53,688 nt of DNA from Treponema sp. (GCA_022510865.1 JAFLSQ010000013.1:1-53688); one strand, 5' to 3'. Positions 33,201-41,442 are shown, counted from the stretch's first letter. The notes: generated from the letters alone by a model not told the origin. Made by a program: numbers and translations.

Positions 33201-33770
33201 ATGATTAACAGCAGACCCGATTTTTCCCCGCTGCCTGGCTCGGAGCAGAAAATCAGTCCTCCTCAGAAAAAGAACGTGCGCCGTGTGCTCGGCATTGACC
33301 CGGGGCTTGCGAACACAGGTTTTGGTGTCGTGGATTTCTGCGACGGCCGCTACCGAATGGTGAGCTACGGCTGCATAAGCACAAAGTCAGAAAGTCCGCA
33401 CGGCGAGCGGCTTCTTGCCATTTACAGCCGTCTTTGCGCTGTGATCGCGGAGTTCCGCCCGGACGAGGCCGGGATGGAAACCCTTTATTTTGCCCGGAAC
33501 GTCACCTCGGCGATGGGCGTGGCGGAGGCGCGCGGAGTGGCGACTCTCTGCCTTGCCCAGCATGACATTCCGCTTGGCGAGTACACCCCGAACCAGATAA
33601 AGCAGGCGGTCACGGGCACTGCGTCTGCCGGAAAAGAGGTTGTCCAGCATTATGTCAGGATTCTGCTTGGCCTTAAGACCGACCCCAAGCCGGACCACGC
33701 GGCGGACGCTCTCGCAGGCGCAATCACGCATCTGCATTACAGCGGGATAATCGGAGGGCAGGGGCGCTGA
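33201..33770 (+). CDS. ruvC: Holliday junction endonuclease RuvC
   Basis: Resolves Holliday junctions with RuvAB. Catalytic acidic residues lie in VLGIDPGLANTGFGVV, MGVAEARG preceded by AGMETLYFARN, and KPDHAADALAGAITH. 189 residues from the ATG at 33201; the N-terminus carries ~30 extra residues before RRVLGID compared with the usual start. The frame is open to another ATG at 33156, and neither has a clear ribosome-binding site, so the start is uncertain. It follows yebC, as in many bacteria. Confidence 0.9.
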   Translation: MINSRPDFSPLPGSEQKISPPQKKNVRRVLGIDPGLANTGFGVVDFCDGRYRMVSYGCISTKSESPHGERLLAIYSRLCAVIAEFRPDEAGMETLYFARNVTSAMGVAEARGVATLCLAQHDIPLGEYTPNQIKQAVTGTASAGKEVVQHYVRILLGLKTDPKPDHAADALAGAITHLHYSGIIGGQGR

Positions 33771-33819
33771 TTATCCCGCTCACGGACAAAACCGATTTTC
33801 CTGCCTGCCCGGTTATCAG

Positions 33820-33849
33820 AAATCCGCAGAAATTATGCGGATTTTTTTT
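33820..33849 (+). terminator. rho-independent terminator after ruvC
   Basis: AAATCCGCA (33820-33828) pairs with TGCGGATTT (33836-33844) around a 7-base loop, running into a T-tract to 33849. The remaining gap up to ruvA shows only the ruvA promoter. Confidence 0.8.
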
Positions 33850-33982
33850 GCCGCGGACTGCCTTGCACGAGACTTCCCGCAGAAAATCCGCATGATTCGC
33901 CGCTTTTTTCAATTGAATCGCCCGGAATTGCAGGCACATCCGCTCCTGTTTTCCGCATATTCCCGAAACCGCGGATTTGCTT

Positions 33983-33988
33983 TATAAT
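33983..33988 (+). promoter_or_regulatory. -10 element predicting leaderless ruvA mRNA
   Basis: A perfect TATAAT ends six bases before the ruvA ATG at 33995. No convincing -35 and no Shine-Dalgarno. Confidence 0.55.
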
Positions 33989-33994
33989 ATCAGA

Positions 33995-34612
33995 ATGTTC
34001 AACTCTCTTTCGGGGATAATCACGGGAAAATTCCCCAGACAGGTTTTTCTGGATACCGGCGGCGTGGAATGGGATTTGTGCGTGCCGGACTCCAACCTTG
34101 ACGCGCTAGGCACTGTCGGCAGCGAGGCGCGTGTCTTCACATGGCTTCACCACACCGACCAGCTGATGGCTTTGTACGGATTTTCCAGCGCGGAGGAGCG
34201 CGGTGTTTTCCTTGACCTTCTGAAAGTTGACGGCGTAGGACCAAAGGGCGCGGTCAAAATCATGAGCGCGGTCTCAAGCGCACGTCTGATGGAGATTCTT
34301 GAGCGCGGCGACCTTGAGATGCTGGAGAAAATTCCCGGCGTAGGTAAAAAAACTGCCGGCAAGATGATGCTCGCGCTGAAAGGAAGGCTCAGGCTCGGTG
34401 CGGCTGGACAATCAGAGGCGGCTGTGTCATCCGCGAAGCCTTATGATGATGTCGTGGCATCCCTTGCGAGCATGGGCTACGACCGTAAGATTGCACAGCA
34501 GAAAGTTGCGAAGCTTGCGGAGAGCATGGCAGCAGACAGCGAGTTCGCGCAGAAAAATCAGAAAGAGAGGGAAGAGCTGATTTTCCGCCGTGCGATTGTC
34601 GAGCTTGCCTGA
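33995..34612 (+). CDS. ruvA: Holliday junction branch migration protein RuvA
   Basis: Tetrameric junction-binding partner of the RuvB motor. 205 residues: OB domain (MFNSLSGIITGKFPRQVFLD), tandem helix-hairpin-helix (LLKVDGVGPKGAVKIMS and LEKIPGVGKKTAGKMML), and a C-terminal RuvB-binding domain (VASLASMGYDRKIAQQKVAK). The ATG at 33995 puts the OB domain at the N-terminus; an upstream start at 33977 would include the promoter. It is separated from ruvC by a terminator, and ruvB is not in the window. Confidence 0.93.
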   Translation: MFNSLSGIITGKFPRQVFLDTGGVEWDLCVPDSNLDALGTVGSEARVFTWLHHTDQLMALYGFSSAEERGVFLDLLKVDGVGPKGAVKIMSAVSSARLMEILERGDLEMLEKIPGVGKKTAGKMMLALKGRLRLGAAGQSEAAVSSAKPYDDVVASLASMGYDRKIAQQKVAKLAESMAADSEFAQKNQKEREELIFRRAIVELA

Positions 34613-34615
34613 GCG

Positions 34616-34981
34616 TCAATCATCCTGCGTTTTTCTTGCGAACATGACGGCGGTCTGGTGAATCAGCGTCGTAAGGCTCTCCTTTATGTTTGACGGCACG
34701 GATTTGAGGTCACGCAGAATCATCCGGCTCTCGGGCGTGACCGCGACCTCGCTCATGGACTCCATGCGGATTTTTCTGTCCTCGCCCTTGACCAGATACT
34801 CCACCGACACGTGCAGCGCGTCCGCGATTTTCACGGCGATGTCGGCGGGCGGAATTGAGGCCCGCGCTCCAAGATAATTGTCGAGCGTCCCCTTGATGAT
34901 TCCAGTTCTGGCGGAAAGTTCTTTTACTGTAAGACCCTGAAAATCAAGCTCATTCCTAAGGTTCTCTTTGAACGAAGTCAT
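34616..34981 (-). CDS. XRE-family transcriptional regulator
   Basis: 121 residues with an N-terminal Cro/cI-type helix-turn-helix (residues ~4-66: LTVKELSARTGIIKGTLDNY recognition region, then ADIAVKIADALHVSVEYLV). The C-terminal half (VAVTPESRMILRDLKSVPSN) is helical, probably for dimerisation. The ATG at 34981 has TATAAT six bases upstream; the frame is open to 35062 across the operators. It diverges from the first gene of the glycan island. Its own -10 overlaps palindrome O1, so it is probably autoregulated and controls the island promoter. Confidence 0.85.
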   Translation of the reverse strand: MTSFKENLRNELDFQGLTVKELSARTGIIKGTLDNYLGARASIPPADIAVKIADALHVSVEYLVKGEDRKIRMESMSEVAVTPESRMILRDLKSVPSNIKESLTTLIHQTAVMFARKTQDD

Positions 34982-34991
34982 AGTCTGATTA

Positions 34992-35007
34992 TATGTCGAT
35001 TGACATA
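34992..35007. promoter_or_regulatory. candidate operator O1 (palindrome)
   Basis: TATGTCGATTGACATA, with 6-base arms around GATT. The core ATGTCGA/TTGACAT matches O3. It overlaps the XRE gene's own -10 (34993-34988) and lies upstream of the -35 of the island promoter. Confidence 0.6.
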
Positions 35008-35015
35008 CCGATTTC

Positions 35016-35044
35016 TTGACATAATATATCAATATACCTATAAT
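35016..35044 (+). promoter_or_regulatory. full-consensus sigma70 promoter of the glycan island
   Basis: TTGACA (35016-35021), exactly 17 bases, TATAAT (35039-35044). Both hexamers are perfect. The -35 is itself part of TTGACATAATATATCAA (35016-35032), an outward-facing pair of the same half-sites. Confidence 0.8.
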
Positions 35045-35054
35045 AGGTTTTTGA

Positions 35055-35070
35055 TACGTCAATTGATGTA
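35055..35070. promoter_or_regulatory. candidate operator O3 (palindrome)
   Basis: TACGTCAATTGATGTA lies just after the predicted transcription start (~35051). Its core ACGTCAA/TTGATGT has the same abutting 7+7 architecture as O1; centres are 63 bases apart, six helical turns. Confidence 0.6.
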
Positions 35071-35096
35071 TAGATGCTTTTGCTTCGAGGATTCAT

Positions 35097-35552
35097 GTGA
35101 CCCGCTACGCGCTTTTGTGCGGCAGTGCGCCGCAGGGGAAAATGCAGAGAAAAGTGGACTCGATGTACGACACGCTGATTGCCGGCGGCTGGGACGAGCG
35201 CGACATCATGGTCTTCCCGAACGGCATCGACGAGGCCGCGCTCCTTTACGTGCTGACCAACCTGCGGATGAGCGGGCTGGGTCATCTCCTCATCTACGTG
35301 TGCACGCAGACACCCGTTGCGGACAGCGAGCGGACGGTGTGGCTCGGCGGCAACGAGATACAGAAGCGGATTCTGGAGCAGCCCGCGAGTTTGGCGGGAT
35401 TCGTGCGGGCGGACGGCACGGATGATTCGGACGAGGGGTTCGAGGTGCAGGTGGTCTACGACAGCGGCCGCGACCTCATCAGCGACGAGGACTGGAGCTA
35501 CGATGACACTCTCGTGGAGGCGAGGTTCGGCGGGGAGAGTGGTCATGCCTGA
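35097..35552 (+). CDS. hypothetical protein, first gene of the glycan island
   Basis: 151 residues starting with GTG at 35097 (GAGG six bases upstream; the ATG two bases earlier runs straight into a stop). It begins TRYALLCGSAPQGKMQRKVD and contains HLLIYVCTQTPVADSERTVW; the alternation of strands and helices and the IYVCTQ strand end faintly recall a caspase/legumain-type fold, but I see no convincing His-Cys dyad and make no assignment. Very acidic C-terminus. It is strongly GC-rich, overlaps the flippase start by eight bases, and stands directly behind the XRE-controlled consensus promoter. Confidence 0.6.
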   Translation: MTRYALLCGSAPQGKMQRKVDSMYDTLIAGGWDERDIMVFPNGIDEAALLYVLTNLRMSGLGHLLIYVCTQTPVADSERTVWLGGNEIQKRILEQPASLAGFVRADGTDDSDEGFEVQVVYDSGRDLISDEDWSYDDTLVEARFGGESGHA

Positions 35553-37059
35553 CACGCGCCGCATCGCGAGGAACACGCTCTTCCTCTACTTCCGGCAGAT
35601 TCTCATCATGGCGGTGTCGCTGTACACGGTGCGCGTGGTGCTCGCCGTGCTTGGGGCGGAGGACTACGGGATATACAACGTGGTGGCGGGCACGGTCACG
35701 ATGCTCGGCTTCCTGAGCGGGGCGATGGCGACTGCGAGCCAGCGGTACTTCTCCTTCGACCTGGGGCGTGGCGACACGGAGCACCTGAGGACGACATTCT
35801 CGGTGACGCTCCAGATATACGCGATGCTCGCGCTCATCGTCCTGCTGCTTGCGGAGACGGCCGGCCTGTGGCTCGTGAACCGCAGGCTCGTCATTCCTCC
35901 GGCTCGGATGGCGGCGGCGAACTGCATCTACCAGGCGGCGGTCGTGTCGTTCATGCTCACTCTGCTGAACGCGCCGTACATGGCGGGCGTGATAGCGCAC
36001 GAGGACATGGGCGTGTACGCATACGCCAGCATCGCGGAGACGGCGATGAAGCTTGCGGTCGTGTTCCTGCTGCGTGTCCTGCCGTTTGACAGACTTTCGG
36101 TGTACGGCATCCTGCTTGCGGCGGTCGCGTTCGTGAACACATCGGTGTACCGGCTGTGGTGCCGCAAGAAATATGATGAGTGCCGGTTTCGTATGGTGCG
36201 GGACGGCGCTCTGCTCAGGGAGATGGTCAGCTACAGCGGATGGAATCTTTTCGGGAGCGGGGCGAGTATGGTCAGAAACCAGGGGATGACGGTCATGCTG
36301 AACCTGTTTTTCGGGTCTCTGGTAAGCGCGGCCCGGGCGGTCGCCGTGCAGGTGAACGCGGCGATGCTGAGTTTCGCCCAGAATTTCAGCACAGCGCTGC
36401 GCCCCCAAATCATAAAACTCTATGCGGCGGACGAGAGGGACAGTGTGCTCCGCATGGTGCTGTACGCCACAAAAACGGTCTTCTTTCTGATGCTCGTGAT
36501 AACCGTTCCCGTGTTTTTTTCAGCGGACAGCCTCCTTGCCTTGTGGCTGAAGAATGTTCCCGAGCATACGGTGCGGTTCGTCCGGCTTGTGCTCGTTGAT
36601 GTCCTGATTGACTCAATCAGCTACCCGCTGATGGCCGTAATGCAGGCAACGGGAAAGATAAGGCTGTATCAGACGGCTGTCGGCGGGCTTCTCATCATGA
36701 ACCTTCCGGTCTCGTACCTGTTCCTGCGGCTCGGATTCAGTCCCGAGTCGGTCTTCGCCGTCGCGATTGTCCTTTCCGTCTGTGCGCTGGCGCTCCGCAT
36801 ACTCATCGTGCAGAGGCAGACCGGATTCGGCCTTGTGCTGCCGTTCGTGGGGCTGCTCGCGCGGTTCGCCCTGCTCGTAGCCCTTTCCGCCATGATTCCT
36901 GCCGTTGTCTGGAAAGCCGCTGGCAGGTCATTTTGGGGATTCTGCATTTTTGCGCTTGTCTCTGTCCTCTGGACGGCTTTGGTTCTGTTTATATTCGGTC
37001 TGAACAGGCATGAGAGAGGAATGTTTATGGAAAGACTGCGGATAAGGAGAGACAAATGA
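35545..37059 (+). CDS. polysaccharide flippase (Wzx/MATE-like)
   Basis: 504 residues with about 12-14 hydrophobic segments, beginning RRIARNTLFLYFRQILIMAV and including GAEDYGIYNVVAGTVTMLGF, a common start of O-antigen/teichoic lipid-linked-oligosaccharide flippases. It would move a lipid-linked repeat unit across the inner membrane. The ATG at 35545 lies inside the previous gene's end; the frame is open to 35317 but those residues are Arg-rich shadow. The first two thirds are much more GC-rich than the last third, suggesting a recombinant gene. It overlaps the next gene by four bases. Confidence 0.85.
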   Translation: MPDTRRIARNTLFLYFRQILIMAVSLYTVRVVLAVLGAEDYGIYNVVAGTVTMLGFLSGAMATASQRYFSFDLGRGDTEHLRTTFSVTLQIYAMLALIVLLLAETAGLWLVNRRLVIPPARMAAANCIYQAAVVSFMLTLLNAPYMAGVIAHEDMGVYAYASIAETAMKLAVVFLLRVLPFDRLSVYGILLAAVAFVNTSVYRLWCRKKYDECRFRMVRDGALLREMVSYSGWNLFGSGASMVRNQGMTVMLNLFFGSLVSAARAVAVQVNAAMLSFAQNFSTALRPQIIKLYAADERDSVLRMVLYATKTVFFLMLVITVPVFFSADSLLALWLKNVPEHTVRFVRLVLVDVLIDSISYPLMAVMQATGKIRLYQTAVGGLLIMNLPVSYLFLRLGFSPESVFAVAIVLSVCALALRILIVQRQTGFGLVLPFVGLLARFALLVALSAMIPAVVWKAAGRSFWGFCIFALVSVLWTALVLFIFGLNRHERGMFMERLRIRRDK

Positions 37060-38216
37060 TTTCTGTCGGAATTCTCAGCATCAACATCCATTCGTATTAC
37101 CTGAATTATGGGGCAGCTCTCCATTCCTTTGCATTCTCTAAGTATCTTGAGAGATGCGGGGTGGATTCGAGAATTATTGACTACCGCTCGAAACATTTTG
37201 GGGATTTTAGGCTTGATAATCCTGCCGTTTCATATTGGAAACAGCGCGCCCCTCTAAAAACAATACTGAACGCTTTGTTGAATACGCCTTCTTACAGAAG
37301 GAAATACAAAGCTTTCCACCGTTTTTACAGCTCGAACTGCAAAATGTCAGACAATGGTGGCATTCCATTCACATATGAGGATTTTGTGAAAAGTAATTGC
37401 AGTCTAGAATTTCCTATCATAGTTTGTGAGAGTGACGTAATCTGGAGTCCTAAAACAAGCAAAGGGTTTGATAGAGTGTTTTTTTGTGACTGCCCATGTT
37501 TTGAGGAAAAAATAAAAGTCGCCTATGCTCCGAGCATAAGCAACACACTGCTTTCCGCTGCGCAGGAAGAGGAATTTAGGAGTCTCCTTCAAAATTTTGA
37601 CTATTTGTCATGCCGTGAAAAACAGACGGCAGAATATGTCCAGTCGCTTACCGGACGGGAGTGCGTTCATGTGCTTGACCCGGTGCTTTTGCTTGAGGGC
37701 AGCGACTACGAGCCTTTCATGCGGAAACAAAGGTGCGGCAGATATTTGCTCGCATACAATGTAATGAAAAACGACAGCAATATGATTCGCTTTGCAAAAG
37801 CGCTGGCGAAGAAAAAAGGTCTGCGTTTCATTGAGCTTTCAGACTTTGTGCGTAATAAGCTTGACCACAGGACACTGACCGGTCGAAGCATCGGGGAATT
37901 TCTTTGGCTCATAAAGAATGCGGATTATGTCGTTACAAACGGATTTCACGGAATATGCTTCTGCATTTTGTTCGGCAAGGAGTTCTTGGTTTTTGAGCGA
38001 GATGGGCTTGACCTCAAGGTGAAATCACTCCTTGAAGTGCTGGGGCTGTCTGAGCGTTTTGTAGCTGCGGATGCCTCGTTCCTGCATCGGGACGATTTAA
38101 TCGATTGGGGGAACGTGAATTTGCTGCTAAACGAGCAGAGGAGAAGGTCTATGAAATATATTAACGACTCTATTGCCAAAAATACTATACATTATTGCAG
38201 TGATGGGGGGGGGTAA
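37056..38216 (+). CDS. polysaccharide pyruvyl transferase family protein
   Basis: 386 residues of the WcaK/CsaB family, which add pyruvate ketals to sugars from phosphoenolpyruvate. Features are GILSINIHSYYLNYGAALHS at the start, ESDVIWSP, LDPVLLLEGSDY, and the C-terminal YVVTNGFHGICFCILFGKEF. GC content falls sharply from the preceding gene. The ATG overlaps the flippase stop. The last codons before TAA are three Gly codons made from a 9-G tract (38205-38213); slippage would extend the protein by about 25 residues in one other frame. The acceptor sugar is unknown. Confidence 0.8.
   Translation: MISVGILSINIHSYYLNYGAALHSFAFSKYLERCGVDSRIIDYRSKHFGDFRLDNPAVSYWKQRAPLKTILNALLNTPSYRRKYKAFHRFYSSNCKMSDNGGIPFTYEDFVKSNCSLEFPIIVCESDVIWSPKTSKGFDRVFFCDCPCFEEKIKVAYAPSISNTLLSAAQEEEFRSLLQNFDYLSCREKQTAEYVQSLTGRECVHVLDPVLLLEGSDYEPFMRKQRCGRYLLAYNVMKNDSNMIRFAKALAKKKGLRFIELSDFVRNKLDHRTLTGRSIGEFLWLIKNADYVVTNGFHGICFCILFGKEFLVFERDGLDLKVKSLLEVLGLSERFVAADASFLHRDDLIDWGNVNLLLNEQRRRSMKYINDSIAKNTIHYCSDGGG
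38205..38213 (+). repeat. poly-G tract (9 G)
   Basis: Nine consecutive G immediately before the TAA of the first pyruvyl transferase gene, 77 bases before the next start. Candidate slipped-strand (phase-variable) tract. Confidence 0.85.
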
Positions 38217-38289
38217 GCCGTCCTAATATTTTTTTGCCGCGCTTTTCTCCGCGCCATGTATTCGGAATATGGTGCAGGGAGGATGCGTG

Positions 38290-39468
38290 ATGCAATTGGT
38301 TCGCAGATTTGAGAAAAAAAGGAGCTGTGTTATGTTCAGTTTGAAGGAAGACAAGAATATCGGTGACGCTATTTTGGGCGAATCTACGCTCTGGTTATGC
38401 AGGACATTGCAACCATCATACAGATTCCGTCTTCTTGATTTAAAGGGCAGGGTAAACAAAAACACGCTCTTCTTTTCTGTATTCTTCCCTCTGTATGTGC
38501 TAAAGAAATTCGCTTTCCTTCTGGGAAATGACACACTTGGGGAAACTATCAGCAAGCAGCTTTTCTTGCTTTACCTAGAGTGGTATGCGCGGACTGCTGA
38601 TTTTATCATTTTTGCGGGCGGTGGAATCATAGAGACAGAGCATTACAACTGCGCGTTTTTCATAAACCTGATAACTGAATTTGCGGAGAGAAAAAACATC
38701 CCGCTGGCCTACAATGCTGTCGGATTCAATGGAACATTCAATGTCTCCTATTCTGGCTATCAGATGTTAAAGAAATGCCTGCACAGTCCAAATGTCATCT
38801 CTGTGTCCGTTAGGGAAAATCTGGATGAGATGACGGAAGCCTACGGAGTTTCATCATCACTTGTATCCGACAGTGCGGTGTGGAGCGCGGATGCCTACGG
38901 CGTGAAAAAAGAAGATTCCTGCGAGCCGCTTATAGGGGTGAATGTAATCCGCCCTGGCTGTTTTGCCGAATTTGGAGTGCATTTTTCGGAATCACAATTA
39001 CTGGATTTTTATATTGGGCTTGCCCATGAGTTAGAAAGCATGGGCATGAAGTGGCAGCTCTTCACTAATGGAGCGCCAAAGGATGAGCCTTTCCTAAAAC
39101 AGCTTTCACAGGCACTGAATGCAAGTGATTGCCAGATAGCCCGGAGACCAAAGAACGGCACTGGGTTTTTGAGACTCCTGTCTCGTTATCGTGCCGTTTT
39201 TTGCACAAGAATGCATGCGTCAATCTGCTGTTATTCCCTGAGAATTCCTACGGTTGCCCTGCGTTGGAATCCGAAACAAAACTTCTTCTATGAGGCGACA
39301 GAAAATTCCGACAATCTCTTTTCTGTCGAAAATGCAGATGTAAAAGAAGTTGCCGACAGGCTGAAAAAATCAATGACCGTCCCATGGAATGACAGTCATT
39401 ATGATTATTACAGAAACCTTGTAATGGTTTCATTAAAGAATATTTTAACATTGAGGATATGCCAATGA
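38290..39468 (+). CDS. polysaccharide pyruvyl transferase family protein
   Basis: 392 residues, second member of the family: SLKEDKNIGDAILGESTLWL near the N-terminus, DFIIFAGGGIIETEHYN, YNAVGFNGTFN, SVRENLDEM, and CTRMHASICCYSLRIPTVAL near the C-terminus. The ATG at 38290 has GGGAGG nine bases upstream; an ATG at 38269 lies before the ribosome-binding site. AT-richer than the genes on either side of the island. Paralogous but not closely similar to the preceding protein, so the two may act on different residues. Its end overlaps the cytidylyltransferase start by 10 bases. Confidence 0.82.
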   Translation: MQLVRRFEKKRSCVMFSLKEDKNIGDAILGESTLWLCRTLQPSYRFRLLDLKGRVNKNTLFFSVFFPLYVLKKFAFLLGNDTLGETISKQLFLLYLEWYARTADFIIFAGGGIIETEHYNCAFFINLITEFAERKNIPLAYNAVGFNGTFNVSYSGYQMLKKCLHSPNVISVSVRENLDEMTEAYGVSSSLVSDSAVWSADAYGVKKEDSCEPLIGVNVIRPGCFAEFGVHFSESQLLDFYIGLAHELESMGMKWQLFTNGAPKDEPFLKQLSQALNASDCQIARRPKNGTGFLRLLSRYRAVFCTRMHASICCYSLRIPTVALRWNPKQNFFYEATENSDNLFSVENADVKEVADRLKKSMTVPWNDSHYDYYRNLVMVSLKNILTLRICQ

Positions 39469-40181
39469 TTATAGCCCTCATCTTCGCAGGCGGGAGCGGG
39501 ACGCGCATGAACAGCCGCGCGCGTCCCAAGCAGTTCCTCCAGTTCTACGGCAAGGAGCTGATAATCCACACGCTGGAGAACTTCCAGAACCACCCGGAGG
39601 TGGACGCGGCCGTGGTGGTGTGCATCGCGGACTGGATTCCGTACCTGCACAGGCTGCTGGAGAAATATCAGATTGACAAGGTGCGCGAGGTCGTGCCCGG
39701 GGGCGCGAGCGGGCAGGAGAGCATCTACAGCGGGCTGCTCGCTGCGCGTGAGGCCGCGGGGGATGACGCGGTGGTGCTGGTGCATGACGGCGTGCGGCCG
39801 TTCGTGGGCGAGTCGCTCATCTCGGAGTGCATACGGTCGGTGCGCGAGCGCGGCTCCGCAATCACCGTAACGCCCGCCATAGAGACAATAGTGACCACGG
39901 AGGGCGGGAGAATCACCTCAATCACCGACCGCTCAAAATGTTACCACGCAAAGGCGCCGCAGTGCTTCGTGCTTGGCGAGCTGCTCTCGGCGCACGAGAG
40001 GGCGCGGGGCGAGGGGCGGACGGACTTCATCGACTCCGCGTCGCTCATGCGGCACTACGGGCACGAGCTGTACACGGTGGCGGGCGGCTTCGACAACATA
40101 AAGATAACCACGCCCGCGGACTTCTACACGTTCAGGGCGCTGTACGAGGTGCGCGAGCAGCAGCAGATTTTCGGGCTGTGA
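39459..40181 (+). CDS. IspD/TarI-family cytidylyltransferase
   Basis: 240 residues with the nucleotidyltransferase signature IFAGGSGTRMNSRARPKQFL, GASGQESIYSGL and VLVHDGVRPFVGE, and KITTPADFYTFRAL. The fold makes CDP-methylerythritol (IspD) or CDP-ribitol (TarI). Its place in a surface-polymer cluster next to an SDR enzyme favours a TarI-like role in making a CDP-alditol, but motifs visible here do not separate the two. Very GC-rich. ATG at 39459 (or 39465) inside the previous gene. Confidence 0.82.
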   Translation: MPMIIALIFAGGSGTRMNSRARPKQFLQFYGKELIIHTLENFQNHPEVDAAVVVCIADWIPYLHRLLEKYQIDKVREVVPGGASGQESIYSGLLAAREAAGDDAVVLVHDGVRPFVGESLISECIRSVRERGSAITVTPAIETIVTTEGGRITSITDRSKCYHAKAPQCFVLGELLSAHERARGEGRTDFIDSASLMRHYGHELYTVAGGFDNIKITTPADFYTFRALYEVREQQQIFGL

Positions 40182-40190
40182 GGAGGGAGT

Positions 40191-41246
40191 ATGGCGATGT
40201 CACGGATTCTGCATGAGGACTTCGCGCGTGTGGCGCAGGAATATGACTTCTCCGCGCTGGACGGCTCGTCCGTGCTCGTTACCGGGGCGACGGGGCTGCT
40301 CGGAAGCCAGCTCGTGCGCTTCCTCCTGCACCTGAGCCGGGAGCGTGGCATGGAAATCAGGCCGGTAGCCCTCGTGCGCTCGGAGGAGAAGGCGGCGCGC
40401 GTATTCGGGGATGACATCAGGGACATGACGCTCGTCCGGGGCGACGTGCTCAGGCTTCCGGAAATCCCGGGCAAAATCGACCACGTAATCCACGGGGCGA
40501 GCGTCACATCCTCGAAGGACTTCATCAGCCGTGCGGTGGAGACGATAGACATCGCGGTGAACGGCACGCTCAACGTCCTGCGCCTTGCGGGTGAGAAGGG
40601 CGTGAGGTCGCTCGTGTACCTGTCCAGCATGGAGGCGTTCGGCGTGACCGACGGCAGGGGCGAGGTGCGTGAGGAGGACCTGGGCTACATCGACATCGCA
40701 AGCCCGCGGTCGAGCTACATGGAGAGCAAGCGGATGTGCGAGAACCTGTGCGCGTGCTTCGCCTCCGAGTACGGCCTTGAGGCGAAGTCCGTCCGGCTCG
40801 CGCAGACTCTGGGCGCGGGAATAGCCTACGACGACACGCGCGTTGCGGCGTACTTCGCGCGCTGCGTTATCGAGGGGACGGACATAGTTCTGAGGACGGA
40901 GGGGAGGACGAAGCGGCCGGTGCTGTACTCGTCCGATGCCGTGAGCGCGATACTTACGGTCATGCTCAAAGGCGGGAGGGGCGGCGTGTACACGGCGGCG
41001 AACCCCGCGACGTTCGCGACAATCCGGGAGACGGCGGAGATGGTGGCGCGGGAAATCGCGGGCGGAAGAATCGGGGTGCGCTACGACATACAGGACGCCC
41101 CCGCGGAGTACGCGCCCAATCTCAATCTCAATCTCAATCTCAATGTAGACAAACTGCGCTCGCTCGGCTGGCGGCCCTCCGTGGGCCTGCGCGACGCTTA
41201 CGGCCGCATGATTGCGGCGATGCGGGAGGAGAAGTCGGAGGGGTGA
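40191..41246 (+). CDS. NAD-dependent epimerase/dehydratase (extended SDR)
   Basis: 351 residues: Rossmann start SVLVTGATGLLGSQLVRFLL, HGASVTSSKDF, YLSSMEAFG, and catalytic Tyr-x3-Lys in SSYMESKRMCE. The C-terminal part carries NLNLNLNLN, encoded by a hexanucleotide repeat, before VDKLRSLGWRP. It would act on a nucleotide-activated sugar or alditol, perhaps the product of the cytidylyltransferase just upstream (nine-base gap). AGGAGGGAGT directly precedes the ATG. Very GC-rich like its upstream partner. It might be a TarJ functional counterpart, but TarJ is a different (MDR) family. Confidence 0.83.
   Translation: MAMSRILHEDFARVAQEYDFSALDGSSVLVTGATGLLGSQLVRFLLHLSRERGMEIRPVALVRSEEKAARVFGDDIRDMTLVRGDVLRLPEIPGKIDHVIHGASVTSSKDFISRAVETIDIAVNGTLNVLRLAGEKGVRSLVYLSSMEAFGVTDGRGEVREEDLGYIDIASPRSSYMESKRMCENLCACFASEYGLEAKSVRLAQTLGAGIAYDDTRVAAYFARCVIEGTDIVLRTEGRTKRPVLYSSDAVSAILTVMLKGGRGGVYTAANPATFATIRETAEMVAREIAGGRIGVRYDIQDAPAEYAPNLNLNLNLNVDKLRSLGWRPSVGLRDAYGRMIAAMREEKSEG
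41118..41144 (+). repeat. AATCTC hexanucleotide repeat (4 copies plus AAT)
   Basis: In-frame microsatellite inside the epimerase gene encoding (Asn-Leu)4-Asn. Copy changes would add or remove Asn-Leu pairs without shifting frame. Confidence 0.85.
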
Positions 41247-41376
41247 TTTTGTAAATAACTGCGGAAGGCATCTTCTGCTGATATGCATAGGGTTTCAGAT
41301 GGAAGCCCGCCTGCGGAACCGAGCGGTCGGTTCGGCGGCATGTTCTTTGACATTCCTGTTTTTTAGGGAAGTAAAC

Positions 41377-41442
41377 TTGACATTCTGCCCGGTTTTATTA
41401 TAATTGCTAATAGAGTTGGCAGTTATAATAATAAACGCCAAC
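41377..41442 (+). promoter_or_regulatory. promoter and inverted repeat before the DUF4143 ATPase
   Basis: TTGACA (41377-41382), 16 bases, TATAAT (41399-41404). TTGACATTC also occurs 30 bases upstream (41347). Downstream lies GTTGGC (41415-41420) with its inverted copy GCCAAC (41437-41442), and the 12-mer GTTGGCAGTTAT is nearly repeated at 41446. The whole 230-base gap is AT-rich and looks regulatory. Confidence 0.6.

Noticed and set aside
32211..33995. Recurring AAATCCGC / GCGGATTT as a dispersed regulatory motif
   Set aside because: It recurs in several gaps (for example near 17710, 23065, 33820, 33890), but mostly as terminator stems or in GC-rich context; without counts against background I cannot support more.
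41118..41144. Phase-variable on/off switch from the AATCTC repeat
   Set aside because: The unit is six bases, so copy changes keep the frame; only loop length would vary.
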